64,000 bases of DNA from Salminus brasiliensis. Its lineage: Eukaryota; Chordata; Actinopteri; Characiformes; Bryconidae. A program made the translations under genes and the position numbers. This document shows positions 13,226 to 28,400 of this stretch, in pieces. The stretch spans positions 16,983,933 to 17,047,932 of the forward strand of contig NC_132894.1 of assembly GCF_030463535.1 (NCBI RefSeq). The letters are read 5' to 3'. The notes beneath the pieces are model-generated. The model made no database searches and was not told where the DNA came from. It saw only the letters and a program-made list of their open reading frames with translations. Positions within the stretch are counted from its first letter, which is position 1. Each line of letters opens with the position of its first letter.

Positions 13226-16200
13226 TGTATGTTCACTACCAGATGGGTTAAATGCGGAGGACACATTTTGCTGTACAGTGTACACTGTACAGTGACAAAT
13301 ACCTGCACCTTTACCTTTAAGTGCATGTATTATGTCCATGCAGTTATGCTCTTCATAAATCATAATAAAATGATTGTAATTATCATGATATAACATTTTT
13401 AAGTAAATATACTGTGACATATATACACACAACTAATTGAAAGTCTTGAGAACTAATTGAGTCTTGAGAAATATCTCGAAGAATCTGTTTAAAAGGCCAA
13501 ATCTTGGTCCCCATTCTTGCAATTTATCCAGAGCTGATCCCTCCAATTAAACTCAATTATTTGTTTATTTATTTATTCACCTTTATTTATATATACATAT
13601 TTTCCCTTCTTCAACATGCCTGCTCAATACTTTACTACAATGACATCCCGTTTGTTGTACATTGTTAATTTTGTTTTGTAACTGCCTTTTTCCCCCCATA
13701 CTGTTCTGTATTTTGTGATCCTGTAAAAAACAAACAAATAAATAAATAACTAAATAAATAAAAAGGCCCAAATAGTCATATTCGTGTAAACTCCTGTAAG
13801 TTTACTCTACCATATCAGACCACGTGTTTCTTTCACTTTTAGTGCAGGTTCTGACCATACATATCTCTGAGCTTGTCAAGAAATATGTAAAGCATGTGTT
13901 TTAGGAGTGTATCTAAGCACTGATTACACTTCTCAACTGTAGGGAGCATGAAATACCAATTCTCCATAATGCTGCTTTAATAACTGCTGAGTTTTAGTTT
14001 CGGTTAGCATGATCCAAACCAAATAAAAGCATGAAAGAAAATATAAGTAATACAAATAAAAGGAAAAAGGCAAGAGGTATATTCTTAAAAACAAGTTAAA
14101 ATGATGTAAAGGCCATCCCCACATAACATTACATAACATCTGCAGCTGCTTGGAGTCTCAGATCACACCTCCATGACTGGAGATAGCGCCTAGCATGCAG
14201 GAATTCAGCAATAATATCCAGGCCCCAGGCGGTGTAACATGGTTGGGGAGAAATGGAAAAGCTCCCTGTAGAGAAGCAAGGCTGAGGTTGGGAGTTCCAC
14301 CCACGTACAGAAACTAGTAGTGCTGATTTCTTAGGGATCAGACAGCTTTCACATGCTAGCTTACAAACATCAAATGTGGGGTTTTTTTGGGGTTTTTTTG
14401 CTGAACCATATTTCACAGACTCTATATAGTCTATCAGCACCATATGCCACATAAGCAACTGCAACTTAATGCTATCCTGAGAGAAGTGCAGATACTGTAG
14501 GGGATGGTAACATCCAGAGGCAGTTTCAGGAAATGGCTAGACTGTGGCCAATTAATACTATGTGTGTGATGGAGCAAGCTCTTGGTCTTAAGGCTGAGTG
14601 AGGAAATTATCAGAGCATATTAACAAGGATCAGCTCCATAGTTGCTCAAAGACATGGCCATCTTCACAGCAAGAGTCAGAAGACACCCAGTAGCTAATAC
14701 TGGATACTGGCCCATCTTTTCTTGAAATGACATTAGAAGAAGACCTGGTGAACATGTCTAGTACCAGGTAAGAAATAAATAACAAAAACATAAATCATGG
14801 TTTCTTAAATTGCAGTGGATACAATGGATACAAATATTACTGCAGTTAGAGTATCTAAGTCATGACAGATTGGGATTCCCCATCTGCACTTCTAAATTTC
14901 CAGTTGAACTGAAAATTTCCAGTTTGGTTTCCTTGTCATGAGAACAAGTTGTTTTTCTCACTGCTATCAGTCTAAGATCTGATCGTGGTCTTTACATTTC
15001 CGTAGACAAATACATACAATATTTTTCTTTGTTAGTCTAGTTTCCTTTACGTCTCTGTCTATTCATTCTAAACTTGACTTTAATCTTTTACTTTTTGTTT
15101 TCTTTCATTAATAATCTTGCTTTCTACAGTTCAAAATAAGAAGCAAATTTGACATTGGGAGGATGCTAAATGTACGGCCATATCATGCTCAGTTTTCTTT
15201 GCGTAAAGAAGTAGAACAGGCATTGCCTCAAAAACTGCATAGACCACACATAGAAATGTAGGCCATGTTTGGCCATAGGCCAAATTTTACCATCATGAAG
15301 CCTTTTTCTAGGTAATATGTCGTCTGACATATTTACCATGCCATTATTGTTGTACATGCCACATTTAATGTTTTGTATGGTACGCATATCTTTCAGCACA
15401 ATTCTTGTTTATTGTCTGAATTTCACCTATTGCAATAAATACATAACACATATTAAGCAGATTGGGATTGCCCACCTGTTTTGCCCTGCACTTCTAAATT
15501 CTCACAAATTGACCAGAGATGTTCAGTTAGAAAATGATTTCCGTGAGAAAATGAAAATGATTTACATGAGAACAAGTCGTTTTTGCACTTACGCATATCG
15601 TACAGCACAATTTTTGTTTATTGAATGAATTCTACATATAAAAAATACATACCACATATTATAATATAAAATCTTAATATAAAAAAGCATTACTTCAACG
15701 CGAGCCGGCCTCCACACGGTAGATGTCTCAAAAACTAAAATGTGATAGAGTGAGTCCTGCTCTCCACCAGTTAATAATGTCCGTGAACATCTTAGGGGCA
15801 TCTTAGGATGTATGGGGTAATCAGGGATACAGTTATATGCAAATGTTTGGGTAAACCTGTTGAAAATGACACAATTTACTGATTTGTAAATGTATTAAAT
15901 GCTTTACTTAATAATAATAGCAATAATAATAATAATTACTCAAACAAACAGAATTATGTTTCTATCTTTGCACAAATTCTGCAGAACATGAGGGGACAGC
16001 TCGCTTAAAACCATTCTGTGCGCCATGAATTTTTGAAAAAGAAGAAGAGCAATGTGTGCACTTTTTTGGTTTGGGTAATAAACTGAGCTGCAGAATTATT
16101 TAAAACGTCTTAAGGCATTTGGCAAGAAAAAAAAAGAAAAAAGTAAGCTGCAATAATCGAGTAGTGAGTAAGCGAGTAGTGACAACTGCATGGACTGAGT

Positions 16201-17836
16201 TCAGCTCACAAACTAGCTGCCAGAGCTTAAGAAAACATCATCATCATTTTTTTTGTAATTTCCAAAACTGCTTCATACAGATTTAGCATTCTTTTGTTAG
16301 CCAACAAAAGAATAATAAATCCCTAGTTATGGCACTTGGATTAACAGCGTAGGTACAGAGAATTACTGGGGGTCCCTTTATGCGGATGTTCACAACAAAT
16401 CTGCTAGCAACCCAATTCATTTCATACCAAGCAAACTGTTTAGGACATTTTTTTTCTACATGCAGTGTAGCCCACAGCAGCCAGAGTACAGCAGAGTTCC
16501 ACCAGTTTACAGCAGAATGACTGCAAAAAGACTCTTACCTGATAACAAGGCAAACTGCCTGTGAAGCTGTTCGATGATATCCACAGCCAGCAGAGGCCTT
16601 ATGTCTTGTTGCATAATCTCATCTTTGGAAGACAAATGAACAGAGAGAGTGAGAGAAGATTGTTAAGGTCATAATCTTCAAATGCAAAATTACTTCTCAC
16701 TTACTGTCTATATATCACAGTACCTCTGCCCCACACATTTTAGTGTTGTCCTATCCTTACACATCCACCTTAGGCCAAAAAGAGCTCGTTAATTAAGTTA
16801 TTAGCTGGACCATGTGTGTTGGGAGCAGGGATATTACCACATTATGCAGAACAGGGGCTACTCCAGGACCAAGGTCAGTGAACAAGTTCTAGTATTTGAA
16901 AAACATTTATAATGTTGCAATCAAAATGATTTAAGCCCCACTGCAAATGAGGTTTATTAAAAAATGTACAAACTTTTATCTGTTGAAATAAACCAATCAA
17001 ACAAGAACAATTTAAATATAATATAACAAGGGCTTTCTCCAAATGCAACACAAAATGCCCTTTCTAAAAGCTACTGCAGTCTCAGAATTATTCAACCCCT
17101 TCATGACAAGCGATATTAGTACTTAGTACTGAAGAGCTACTTTTTGTTGGCATGACCTGTTGCAACTGTGATGCCTAGCCAGACAGCAGCTACTGGCAGC
17201 GTTCCTGAAGAACCTAAGACTTTTCTTCATGAGCAACGGCCTTCAGTTCACTAGTTCTTGAAATCCCACCAAACATTTTCTAATGGGATTTAGATGAGGC
17301 GACTGTGACAGTCACTCCAGAATGTTCCAGGACTTCTTCTGAAACCAAGTCAACCAAGTGGTCTTTGAGGTATGATTGGGATCATCATCCTGTTGGAAGG
17401 TCAAATGATGCCCAAGCTTCAGATTCCTCACAGAAGGCATGACGTTTTCTCCACAGAGTTACTGATTATATCCATCTTGCCCTTCACACGCAGCAGGTTT
17501 CCAGTGCCAAATGGAACAAAGCAGCCCCAGAGCATCCAGGTAGGGCTGGGCAATTATCAAAACAGAACTATTTGAAACGCACAGATGCAGAATTTCTAAG
17601 TGACGTAACCTTGCTCATATCATTTTTTATTCTGTCAAGACATTTATTTATTTATTTTTTATGTACTGTCCCTCTAAACTACTCCCACAAGTCACGTGAC
17701 TCTACTCCATCTAATCTGTGACATGAAACCTAGGGGAGGCTTTTTACTTTCTAGACCTAAATTTTAACTAATGCTCACGATAGGATAGCTGGGTAGCTGG
17801 ATAGGGACATATCTACACACACACACACACACGCAC

Positions 17837-17884
<48 letters not shown>

Positions 17885-20800
17885 ACAAATGCACACTGAG
17901 AATGTGTTGGTGTCAAATACATTTGAGTTTAAATTGTTAAGAGGCATTTTTATCATTATTATTATCATTTTTATGTAGTATTACTAAATAATAAAATGTA
18001 ACATGAGATTGTTGACAGTGTAGATTTCTAGTATCAGCAGTATAATCATCCATCTGTAGCAGACATAAAAAAAAGCCACAAAACGCAACTTGGTCATTTC
18101 AGAAAGGCTGTCTATTCTGAAACGTTTCCATTCAGGGTTTGCACCCATACAGAAGTGACTTTCACCCATGAATACAGTTGCCAAGTTGTTTCCATTTTAA
18201 AAGAGATGCACCCTTTCAAAAAAGCTATTCATTCACACACTAGTTCTTATTAACTAGATGCTTTAGGGTATTTTTAGCTCATACTCCTCACTCCACTGCT
18301 TAGGGCCACTTCAAAGAGCACAGACCAAAAAACAAAACCTCCTCTATGTTCTGGCATAAAGGATTGCATTAAGAGGAACTACTTCCTTTACACGCTGTTA
18401 AGTCTTGAAAGAGAACTGCAATACTATAGACTACACATGTATTTAGAATTTTGCAATGTAAAATTTTCTGTCAGTTTCTTGCTTTACGAGAATCAGCGTT
18501 GGGGGAAGAGCTTTCTCTTATTAAGCCCCCCAACTGTGGAATAAGTTTCCTACTGGTGTTCAGGACTCACTGTACTGTTTTTATTTGCTTATGTAGCTTG
18601 TATACATACCAATACACTTCTTTACAGGCCGAACATCAGTCTATTAAAACTACTCTCCCCCATGTGCTATGCTGCCCCCTGCTGTCTGCAATGTGTTCTC
18701 CCTCCTTTCTGTTTTCTCTCTTTCTCATGTATTGAGATTCCCAGGTCCAACTGTTCCCTCCTGGTACCGCCAGACCTGGCTCTCCACTACCCTGCTGCCT
18801 ACCTATCTGAATGGACTTTATCATCTCACTCATCTTGTATAGCTTGATGGCACATTTATCATATCTTCTTGATTCAGTGCATCCTGAGCAGCTGCATTAC
18901 TGCCTGGTTTGGGAACTGTGCCATCTCTTACCGCAAGACCCTCCAGCGAATAGTGAGGACAGCTGAGAGGGAGTCTTTCTCCCATCCATCATTGACATGT
19001 ACACAGCCCGCTGCATCCACAAAGGAACCAACATTGTGGATGACCCCAGCCACCCTTCACACAAACTGCTCTCCCTCCTGCCAGAAGGGAAGAAAGTACC
19101 ACACAACAAGACTCTGCAACAGCTTTTTCCTACAAGCCATCAGATTTCTTAACTCCAGAGACTGAATGGATGGACTCCTCAGTACACACATATTCACTCA
19201 TCCAACATGTGAATCCCAGACAATGTGAAAGCATTTTGCCCTAAATAGTACCTCACTGCATCTCTGGACTCTTTTGCACATATACTGCACATTGTAATGT
19301 TTCTTCCTCTCGATCCGAGGAAAGTTTTTCTTGACACTAGCTTGCTAAAAAGAGGCTGAAAGCTGGATCTCTGTAAAGCTGCTTTGTGACAACTTTAATT
19401 GTGAAAAGCACTATTTAAATAAATCTGAGTAGAATTGAATAACATTTAAGCACTAAAAGGTGAAGTGAAAAACACTAACTATCTGGGATATTAAAATTAG
19501 GCAGAAAGTGAACAGTCAGTTCTTATAGGTGATGTGTAAAAAGCACGAAAAATGGACAAGCATAAGAATCTGAGCCTCTTGGCTCAAGGGCCAAATTGTG
19601 ATGGCTAGACGACTGGGTCTGAACATCTCCAAAAGATTAGGCAGGTCTTTTCTGGTATGCAGTGGTCAGTCTAAGAAAGGACAACAGGGGAACCAGCGAC
19701 AAAGTAATGGGAACCTAAGGCTCATTAATGCGATCCATGGAGGTCCCACCTCACAACTTATAGGACTTAAAGGACCTGCTGCTAACCTGCCAGATACCAC
19801 AGGACACAGGTCTTGTGGAGTCCATAAACCATTAGAGACTTTGGCCAAATCATGGTTTTACCAAATTAACGGTCAAGAATCATTAAGAAGAACTGGCGAG
19901 CTCATTAATCACAAGATCACTGGTAGGCCAAGGAAGACCTTTTTGTCAGAGACTGACAAATTCTGCAGAGGACTTCATGAACAGAAAAACACTGAACAGA
20001 GGCCACGCTGCAAGATGCAAATCACTAGTTAGCCACAACGAACTGGCCAGATTACAGAATGATCAGATTACATTTAGCAAGTGCCTGCAGAATTCTGGAA
20101 AAAGGTCTTACGAACAGGTGAGACACACTTTTGACTGTATAAGTATAAGTGTGGAGACAAAAAGGAACTGCCTACAATTCAAAGCATACCACCTCATCTG
20201 TGAAACATGAGTGTGGGGGTGTTATGGCTTTGGCATGTATGGCTGCCAAATGTACTACAGCACTTATCTTCATTGATAATGTGACTACTAAAGGCAGTTG
20301 TACAATGAATATTCTCAGTTGTATCTTATCTGCTCCAATAAAATTCCAATAAATGACTCTAAACTTATTGGCCAGCGCTTCATCCCACAGCAAGATAATG
20401 ACCCAAAACATACTTTTAAGACAACACAGGTGTTTTTTAAGTAAAAAACAATGGAAATTTTTTGCCAGTTACCCAATTCAGTTGACCTACATTCAGTAGA
20501 GCATGTGTTCCATGTACTGAAGAGAAAATGTAAGGAAACAAGTGCAAGCTGAAGATGGCTGCATTAGAAGCTTGGCAAAGCATCATCAGAGAAGACACAA
20601 AATACCTGATGATGTCTATGAAGCACAGACTTCAAGCAGTCATTGCAAGAAAGAGATATGCAACAATGTATTAAACATGACTTTTATGTACCTATCATTG
20701 CTATGTACTAAACAATATGATACTCTGAAATAAAAAAGGACTGTGTAAAAAAGTGAAAGGTGAAATTACTTCATACATTTATTGGTCATTAGAAACTAAA

Positions 20801-22743
20801 ATGTATGCAAATACCCTTTAAATGAAGTCTGAAGTATAAACTTTAATCACACCTGATTGGTTTGATTTAAAATTCTAACTAATAATTGTGTGTTACTGTA
20901 ATAAATATAACAGGCTTTTCTGAATATATTGTAAATATCATCAGCACTTCAACACTGACCAACTATGTTTCATCACAGGGAGCATGGTTAGTCCTGGTTA
21001 ATTGAATGCACTGCAGCACAGTGACTGAATTTCTTTCTGTTTATGTGTGAATACTGGTTCTCATTTTGTTCATTGTCACTTATATTAGAAGAAACACCCA
21101 CCCTTACACTAAATAATGTTGGCTTAACCTCTTCTCCTCCAATGTTTACAATTACCATAATGGCAACTTTATTACATAAAATCGTGTGTGCTGGCAGAAC
21201 TGAACCAAATCATACAGTGTCTGGAGTGCACATAAAAAATCATGAACTAGGAATGTACCCTACTAAACATTTTCTTATAAGCAACAAATCAATAACTTTA
21301 CTGACGATTATACGTATGGTTTTGCATTTCTAAAGTTACCTAGAAGTTTCACAGTGTTTTTGCAAGCAAAGCACATCATGCTGAAATACAAAGTTTAAGA
21401 ATTTTTTCAACCTTGTCTCAATCTGACACACTTTGTAGCATAAACTCAACTTTACACCCTTACATAAAGAGCCAATATGTAGTTGCTTTAACATCCTAGT
21501 TATGTAATATAAGTATAGTAAGCATGTGTCTGAAATTAAGCGGATTACTGCATTGCTATGTAGACCCCTTAGGGTATCAAATAGGGACCCCAAATAGTTT
21601 AACTGAATGCATAATCCTTTAAGCAGCAAAGATATACAAGGGGCTTCCAGTAACAAAAGAATTCTGCTCACGTACAGTAGTGCAACTTTTACAGAGCACA
21701 CATGAACGCATGCACACAAGCAAACACACACACACACACACATCCTCTAGAGGCATGTTCCAAAGGAAAGACAATGTGCGTCAAAGAGCATGTGAATTGT
21801 CGATGTTATCTCAGAGCCCTGAGGTCGTAGCCATTGACATGCCAGTGAGTTACAATAGGCAGCGGAGGCCTGAGGGGAAGGTCACAGTGGCTGGTCTTTT
21901 CCCAATGGAAAAGAACAAACACACACCTTCCTCCAAATACCTTCCAAAAACTGCAGTTTCAAAGAGGCTACGTGTGATTGGGTGTGGCCTCTGTATTTTT
22001 TTTTCTTCATTTTAGATAGATAGAGGACAAAAGCAAATACACGTCTTCCCAGCCCACAACTGTCAGGACTAAGACACGCCTCCACCTATTAACAGGAATC
22101 AAGATGAAAAAGACTGCTGTCCAGTAGGGGTGTATATAATGATATTTAACTGTACTGTGATAAAGTTTGAATACCATTTTTTCCGGAATTTGTCACTACT
22201 GATGTATTTTGTCTCATATTCCGCTAAATATAATGTACCGTGAAACATGATATTTAAATAACATGATATAATATTTTTACCATATCGCCCAGCCCTACTG
22301 TCCATGAAAATGTTTAGCATCCAGCTTTATTATTAGGAGTTAATTCTTAATTCTTACTACTTGACTACAACAGGCTACAGTAAGTGCATTTCAGTTCAAT
22401 TACTTTTTTTTAAATTATATTTATGTCATTTATTCTAATGCATTAAAATGCATCAAAATTTGTTTTAATAAATATTTTAAATAATCGTTTTTTTTTTTTA
22501 TCAGAAATGTTGTTGAGCTTTTTAATCAGTGCATTAAAATGTGTTTATATCCTAAGCAATGTTCTTGAACTATTCCACAAAAATATTAAAAAAAAAAAAA
22601 TTCTGCTTATATTACACAATAGGACACACACACACACACACACACAATATAGGTGTATAAAACCAATGTTAAGACATTTTGAACTGTGTAAGGGAGCAGT
22701 ATGCCTTTATGTCACAGCAGAGAGTCACTGGGGGCCTGTTAAA

Positions 22744-22774
<31 letters not shown>

Positions 22775-25367
22775 TTTTTTATATATAACCTGGATGTTTT
22801 AAGAACCACCTAAAACCCTATATTACATCAATTCATGCTTGCATTACACAAAAACCCTGGTCCCTCAAATGTATTACTGGGATAGCTTCTGAGCGAGCAG
22901 AACTGAACATAACTCAGATCACTAAAGGCTTTTGTTTAAAAAAACATTAAATATTATAAACGCATACAGGTTATATAAAGCTTCTACTTAAAAATGGTAG
23001 ATTGCTTTCAATAAATTATGTTAGAGCAGATTCAAAGACAGAAATGATCTATACTTAAGCATAATAGGCCTCACTGCAATACTGTTTTGGTACTGTTCTT
23101 CAGAAAGCTCAGCGTTATCATTAAGCATACCTTTGTGTGAGGCTTACAGCAGCTTTAGCAGGTGAGTAGTAGGAGTGTGGAATGATTAATTGACACACCA
23201 TAATTCACCACAGGCCGAAGCTCACCTCTCGCAATACCATATGTCTCCACTGCAGCTGGGCTGCATTCCGGGACGAGACAGAAATCTCACCTACTGCCAC
23301 TGACGCTGACCTTGATCCACTTCCCAGCTACTGCAACCAACTAATGCTTCTCCAAACACTGCAACACTGTAATGTTCCTCCCATATGCCACAGTAGCACA
23401 CTAATGCTCTCCTAACCACAGCCACTGCAACACTAACACACACTAACTAGTGCAATGCTGCAATGATACCTTATAGTTAGGCCAGAGAGTAGGAAAAAAA
23501 AGAAAGTGCTTGAGTATTTCAGACAAAGTAACAGTGCATCAAATTGAGTGGCAACAGCAGAACATTACATACAGTTGGGTTGAGTTTGGGTTCCTTGACA
23601 ACTTTGGTCCAACAACACAGTTACAAAACACTCCGGGCTCAAGCAGCACACCTCCCACTCAAAACTACCGAACAATCAAGACACTTTGTCCCTGAGGTAT
23701 TCACTGCAGACAGACTACGGCTTAACTGCAGATCCTCGAGATCCCTCAAGAAATCTAAGTCGTTGCTTTTGCTACTGAGAATATGATCAAAACACTAAAG
23801 CTCTGCTCCAGAGCAGGACATCAACAAATTAGCTGGGCTTTGATCCTTCTTACCTATGACCGGTCTAGGTCGTTTGAACATGATGACCAGCGCAGAGAGG
23901 CCCAGCAGCTCAACTCTGGCACAAGAATGTCAAATCCCGTTGGAAGGAAGATTGAGTTTGCCAGGACAAAAGTTGTGAGGCTTCTACCATCTTCATCCTA
24001 CTCCTTCTCTTTGCTCAGGCTTGGTGTTGAGAGCCGGCAGCTGTGCCGGAGCGCTGGCAGGAGATGCATATTTGTGGGAAGCGTCTGAGCGGCTTTGGTC
24101 ACTTTTTCCAGCTCTAGCGTGTTTTTCTTCCAGCAGCAGCCTGCACTCACAAGGCAGAGTCTCTCCGGGGGCTGCCACTGCTGGCCAATCAGTAGTGAGG
24201 AAAAAAAGCGGGCAGTGCACCAGCCCTTGCCTCATGCTGGAAGAGATGGCGGTGGGGAGGGGTCAAAACAGCAGCAGACCTTCAGCATGTGAACGAGAGG
24301 AGAGGGAAGGATAAGCACCTTTTTTTTTTAAGGAGAAGGGAAGTCAAAGTACAAGTTCTTCTGGATTTGGCAGAGTTACAAATCACAGTCACGTGCTGCA
24401 GGCACCCTTCCCCACCCCCACCACCCACCAATCCCTCCCACGGGGGCACTGTGTCTGGAGCATGTGCTTCAGCAGCTGCCTGAGAGAACAACACTGTTTA
24501 TGATCCTGGAGGAAGTATTTCCCCAAACACCGGTGGTCTGGGCTTGAGGCATTGTGAGACGCTTTCCTTCCCGTGTACACTGGCTTACAAAACAGTGGGA
24601 TTCATTAGAACACTGAATCATGTCAGACAAGTGTGCTACATTGACAGAGGCACACAATTCATAGTTTCACAATGGAATATGATATACAATCTGATGTCAT
24701 CTTTTTCATTGTACTGGCTGGTTGCAATTGTTGCATAGCATTTATTTATGAGCTTGAAAGCTCAGCAAGTGCCAACCCCTGTCTCTAATTCCCCCATTTA
24801 CGGCATTTAGCAGTAAGTACTTTGAGTCTATGTTTTTAAATTTGGTCTTAAAATACTTCAAATACTTTACTTACATCTTTGTAAGTAAACCCTCCTACTC
24901 CCCCTACATACACCGCAATAGAGGGGGGGGGGGGTTGTGACATGCTATATCTAGACTGTCTGGGTAAATTGCTGACAGTTGGCATCAATCCAGAAGAAGA
25001 ATCGGAAGAAATCATTCAAATGCTACCTAGATCGTTTCTTTCATTCACCAATTTGGGTAAAGGGTATCTACTAGTGGTGTGGATGTCTTGGTTTGGTAAG
25101 CAGAGGCGGATCGAGGTCGCCAGTTGTAGGGTATGTCTGCAAGACATGCTAACATTTACAGACATGCTGTACCAGCTACCTGTAGGAGGACTATACCGTA
25201 CAAAAGTATAGCCGTAAGCAACAATCCGAGGGTACAAGCATGAGTCAGCACAATGAGAAGACAGTAATAAACATTTTTAGGATATGAAGTGTTTTTGAGT
25301 GCTGTGGTGACCCTTACTGACAAACAGGACCACAATTTGCATACCTAATCGGTCTCAATATATACAC

Positions 25368-25437
<70 letters not shown>

Positions 25438-28400
25438 TTAGACCAACTGCTGATGAGTTTAAAATGCCAAGGCTGCAATGATTTATTGCATTATGCATTA
25501 TTAATGATTGATGGAGGAAGACCGTATGGAGTAGAAATTTATTTAAATAATTATTTACTTCCAAAGATTTAAAAAGAGGATCACAATCCAGGCACTAGTT
25601 TAAAAAGTGTAGCTTGATTAACACTTGTATAGGCAAAGTTGTGTCTAACACCATACTACATAATATCAAACCAGTGCTCTGACTCCTAATATTGATAACA
25701 TATTCTTGATTTTTCTGAAAAATGCCCCTAGTGACCAATTCTTTTAAAAAGTACACACATCATTTAAGGTTCATAAAGATCGGTCTATTTTAAGACTTTA
25801 ATGGGAACTCAATCATAACTCTTAAATTAAGTTTTATTAAGTTTTTTTCATCATTTATCAACTATATAATACAACTATCTGCCAAACACTGACAGGGCAA
25901 CCCTGTGGTAACACCAGTGTGGACACTACCTAGCACACACCCAGCACACTCACATTCAGCAACTTGCTCTTACAGCCTAACACTGGGGCCAGGCAGTCAG
26001 TCGTGACACATGTACATGTATATGTATACCTAGAGAATGTAGCCCAGGATTTAAAAAAAAATCAACACGTCGACGGTGAGTATCAGTGACTGGAGGTCAT
26101 GGCCAATATGACCTCCAGTCACTGACTTAAATGGTGCCAGGAGCCAATGGGGAAAGAAGTAAGTTTTACTCAAAGATGTTGTATTGCACAAGCAAACCCT
26201 ACAGGTCACAGTTACATGGTAACTCAGTTACATGGAACTTGGAAATCATGGGACTACCCAGTAGGGTTGTAACTGAAGGACTACCCAGTTACAACAGACT
26301 TCATTTAGTTGAGTTCAAACAACTTGTGGGTTTACAGTGTTTATCATGCCAACCTACTATTTTCACATATAGTCGGTCAAATCAATGCCGCATGCAAAAC
26401 GTTCAGCTGGATTGGATGTGCGGTTGCTGAGAAGCAGTAATTTAGCATTTACAGCACCCCCAAATGAGAAACACGCACCAAAATTGATAGGGTGCCCTAT
26501 CTGCCATTTTTCTCATTAATCATGCAATTGTGATTTACACTGTAAGCAGTGTTTGGCTTCTTCTACACTCATCTTTCAACTTGTGATTTCAATATAAAAT
26601 TGATTAGTGTAATCCTTAAGCCCTACAACACAGATCCCGACAAGACAATGCATGCTTGTGTCTGGCTGTTACATAACATCCAGCCAAGACAGTGGACAGG
26701 AGCGGGAGCCAGGCCCCCCAACAATAATACGTTAACCACTGTGATGGCCTTGTGCCTACTTTAGCTATCTGCAGAGTGGCCTTCACACCACAGCTTAGGG
26801 TGAACTCTCACACTTGTCTCAACACTGATTCCATTCATGTGCTCTCATGCTGAGAAAGAACACCTAGGGTGAGAAGTTCAGCCTTGGGGGGAGAAAATGG
26901 TCACTCAAACTAGCTAATGGACAGGGGTAGCTTGCTAATGAGTGACCCTGAAGGAGGAGGAGAACCAAACAAAGCGGTCCCTCAGCATCTGCTGAGCCAC
27001 AGCAGCGCTTAAGAGCACCCATTATCAACATGTGACTATTAGGGCCAAAAAAAAAACAAATAAAAAAAAATAAAAACAAAGCACATGGCTAGGCAGGCTG
27101 TCTCATGATGCCTCAAAGTCTGAGATCCATGTGGGGTGACGTTCACTTTCTTCCCTAGGAGATTCACTTTCTACAGCAAGAAACGCTTAGTAAACTGTTC
27201 TTTAAGCAGTAGAAAAATTCACACATCACTGCATTGAACCGAGATGGACACCATATGCTGTTGCGCAATATATTGTAAACAGATAGTACCTGGAACATGA
27301 TCACAGCCCACAGATCACAAGGGGTTTGAGGGCTGGAATCAGCGAAATGCCACATGAACTCCATATCTGCAGCTCCACTGTGAAAATATTGTTTTCTTAC
27401 TTTGACATTTTTTACAATATCTAGTTCAAACTTCTAGTCTAGAGGGCTGACCTTAAGATCCATAACTGAGAGGGAAAAAATAGCATTGTGTACTAATTGA
27501 ACCTGGTTTCAATGGCTCTGATGTCTTTTAAAAAGAAGCCATTACCAATTTGGCATGCCTTTCTGCTTGGGCTTTGATATCACACTCCAATTTGAGCTAG
27601 CATGTCACAGGAAAGGTTTAAGAGTGCAGAGGACAATTCACTTAGCCCCATGGCGGCACAATTGCTGAAAATAAAACTGTATGAAAAATCAAAGCCTTGT
27701 GACGCTAATCGCATTTGGTAGTAGTCAGAAACCTAGAATGTTGCAGAGGACAGGCCTTATCAAAAGCACTGCTGTATACAAATGTGAATTCAACATTTCA
27801 TGCTTCTAAGGGAGCATAATTGTAAGCAAGAAGTAGGCCAAGCATCTCCTCAGCCTCCCTCTCTCAAAGGAATAATAGCAAATGTGGAGAAAGGAGGATC
27901 CACCCCACATTTACTCACTCACTACATCTGCCATACACACATAACTCATACATACACTCACTTTCATGAACACATCTAGAAACCTGCATTCAGACTGCTG
28001 TATATTGATGTTATCATGCAAGACAGATTGAGGAAAACTGAGCAGCAAATCTAAAAGAAGCGGCTTTTAGATTAAAAAAAACCAACAAAAAAACAATGTA
28101 CCAATATAAATATGCAATATTTTGATATATATATATAATTTTCTCATGTAAAAGCACAATGGATGATAATAATAAAAATAGAAATGTAATAATGGTAATA
28201 ATGATGATGAATTTATTTATTTATTTATTTTCCCTTTTTTTTTTAAATGGCTAGCAGACACATGTGCCAGCCAGCATCACATTACAGTGATGTGGGGTGT
28301 GTGGGAAAGAGACATTTACCCACCCAGAGAGGCCAAATGTGCTCTTTCGAGCTCCGGCTGCTGATGGCAGGCAGCATGACCTGAGATTCGAACCAGCATT

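Larger units (their letters stand above)
12159..16538 (-). other. mcf2l2 intron 2, repeat-bearing
   Basis: 4.4 kb. Contains an inverted pair of about 150-bp repeats (12681-12830 and 15722-15870), a SINE (12992-13316) and two sets of imperfect direct repeats (14863-15660). No further exon was recognised. Confidence 0.55.

Noticed and set aside
13031..13393. Open frame covering the SINE at 12992
   Set aside because: Explained by the SINE and its (TG)n tract; no conserved protein.
24000..24450. GC-richer open frames suggesting a further exon or promoter
   Set aside because: Several overlapping frames on both strands with no recognisable protein text and no fitting splice sites.
25355..25564. 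Open frame made of Ile-Tyr repeats
   Set aside because: Product of the (AT)n microsatellite.
26083..26125. MicroRNA precursor
   Set aside because: The stem is only 18 bp with no flanking pairing, short of a usual animal pre-miRNA.
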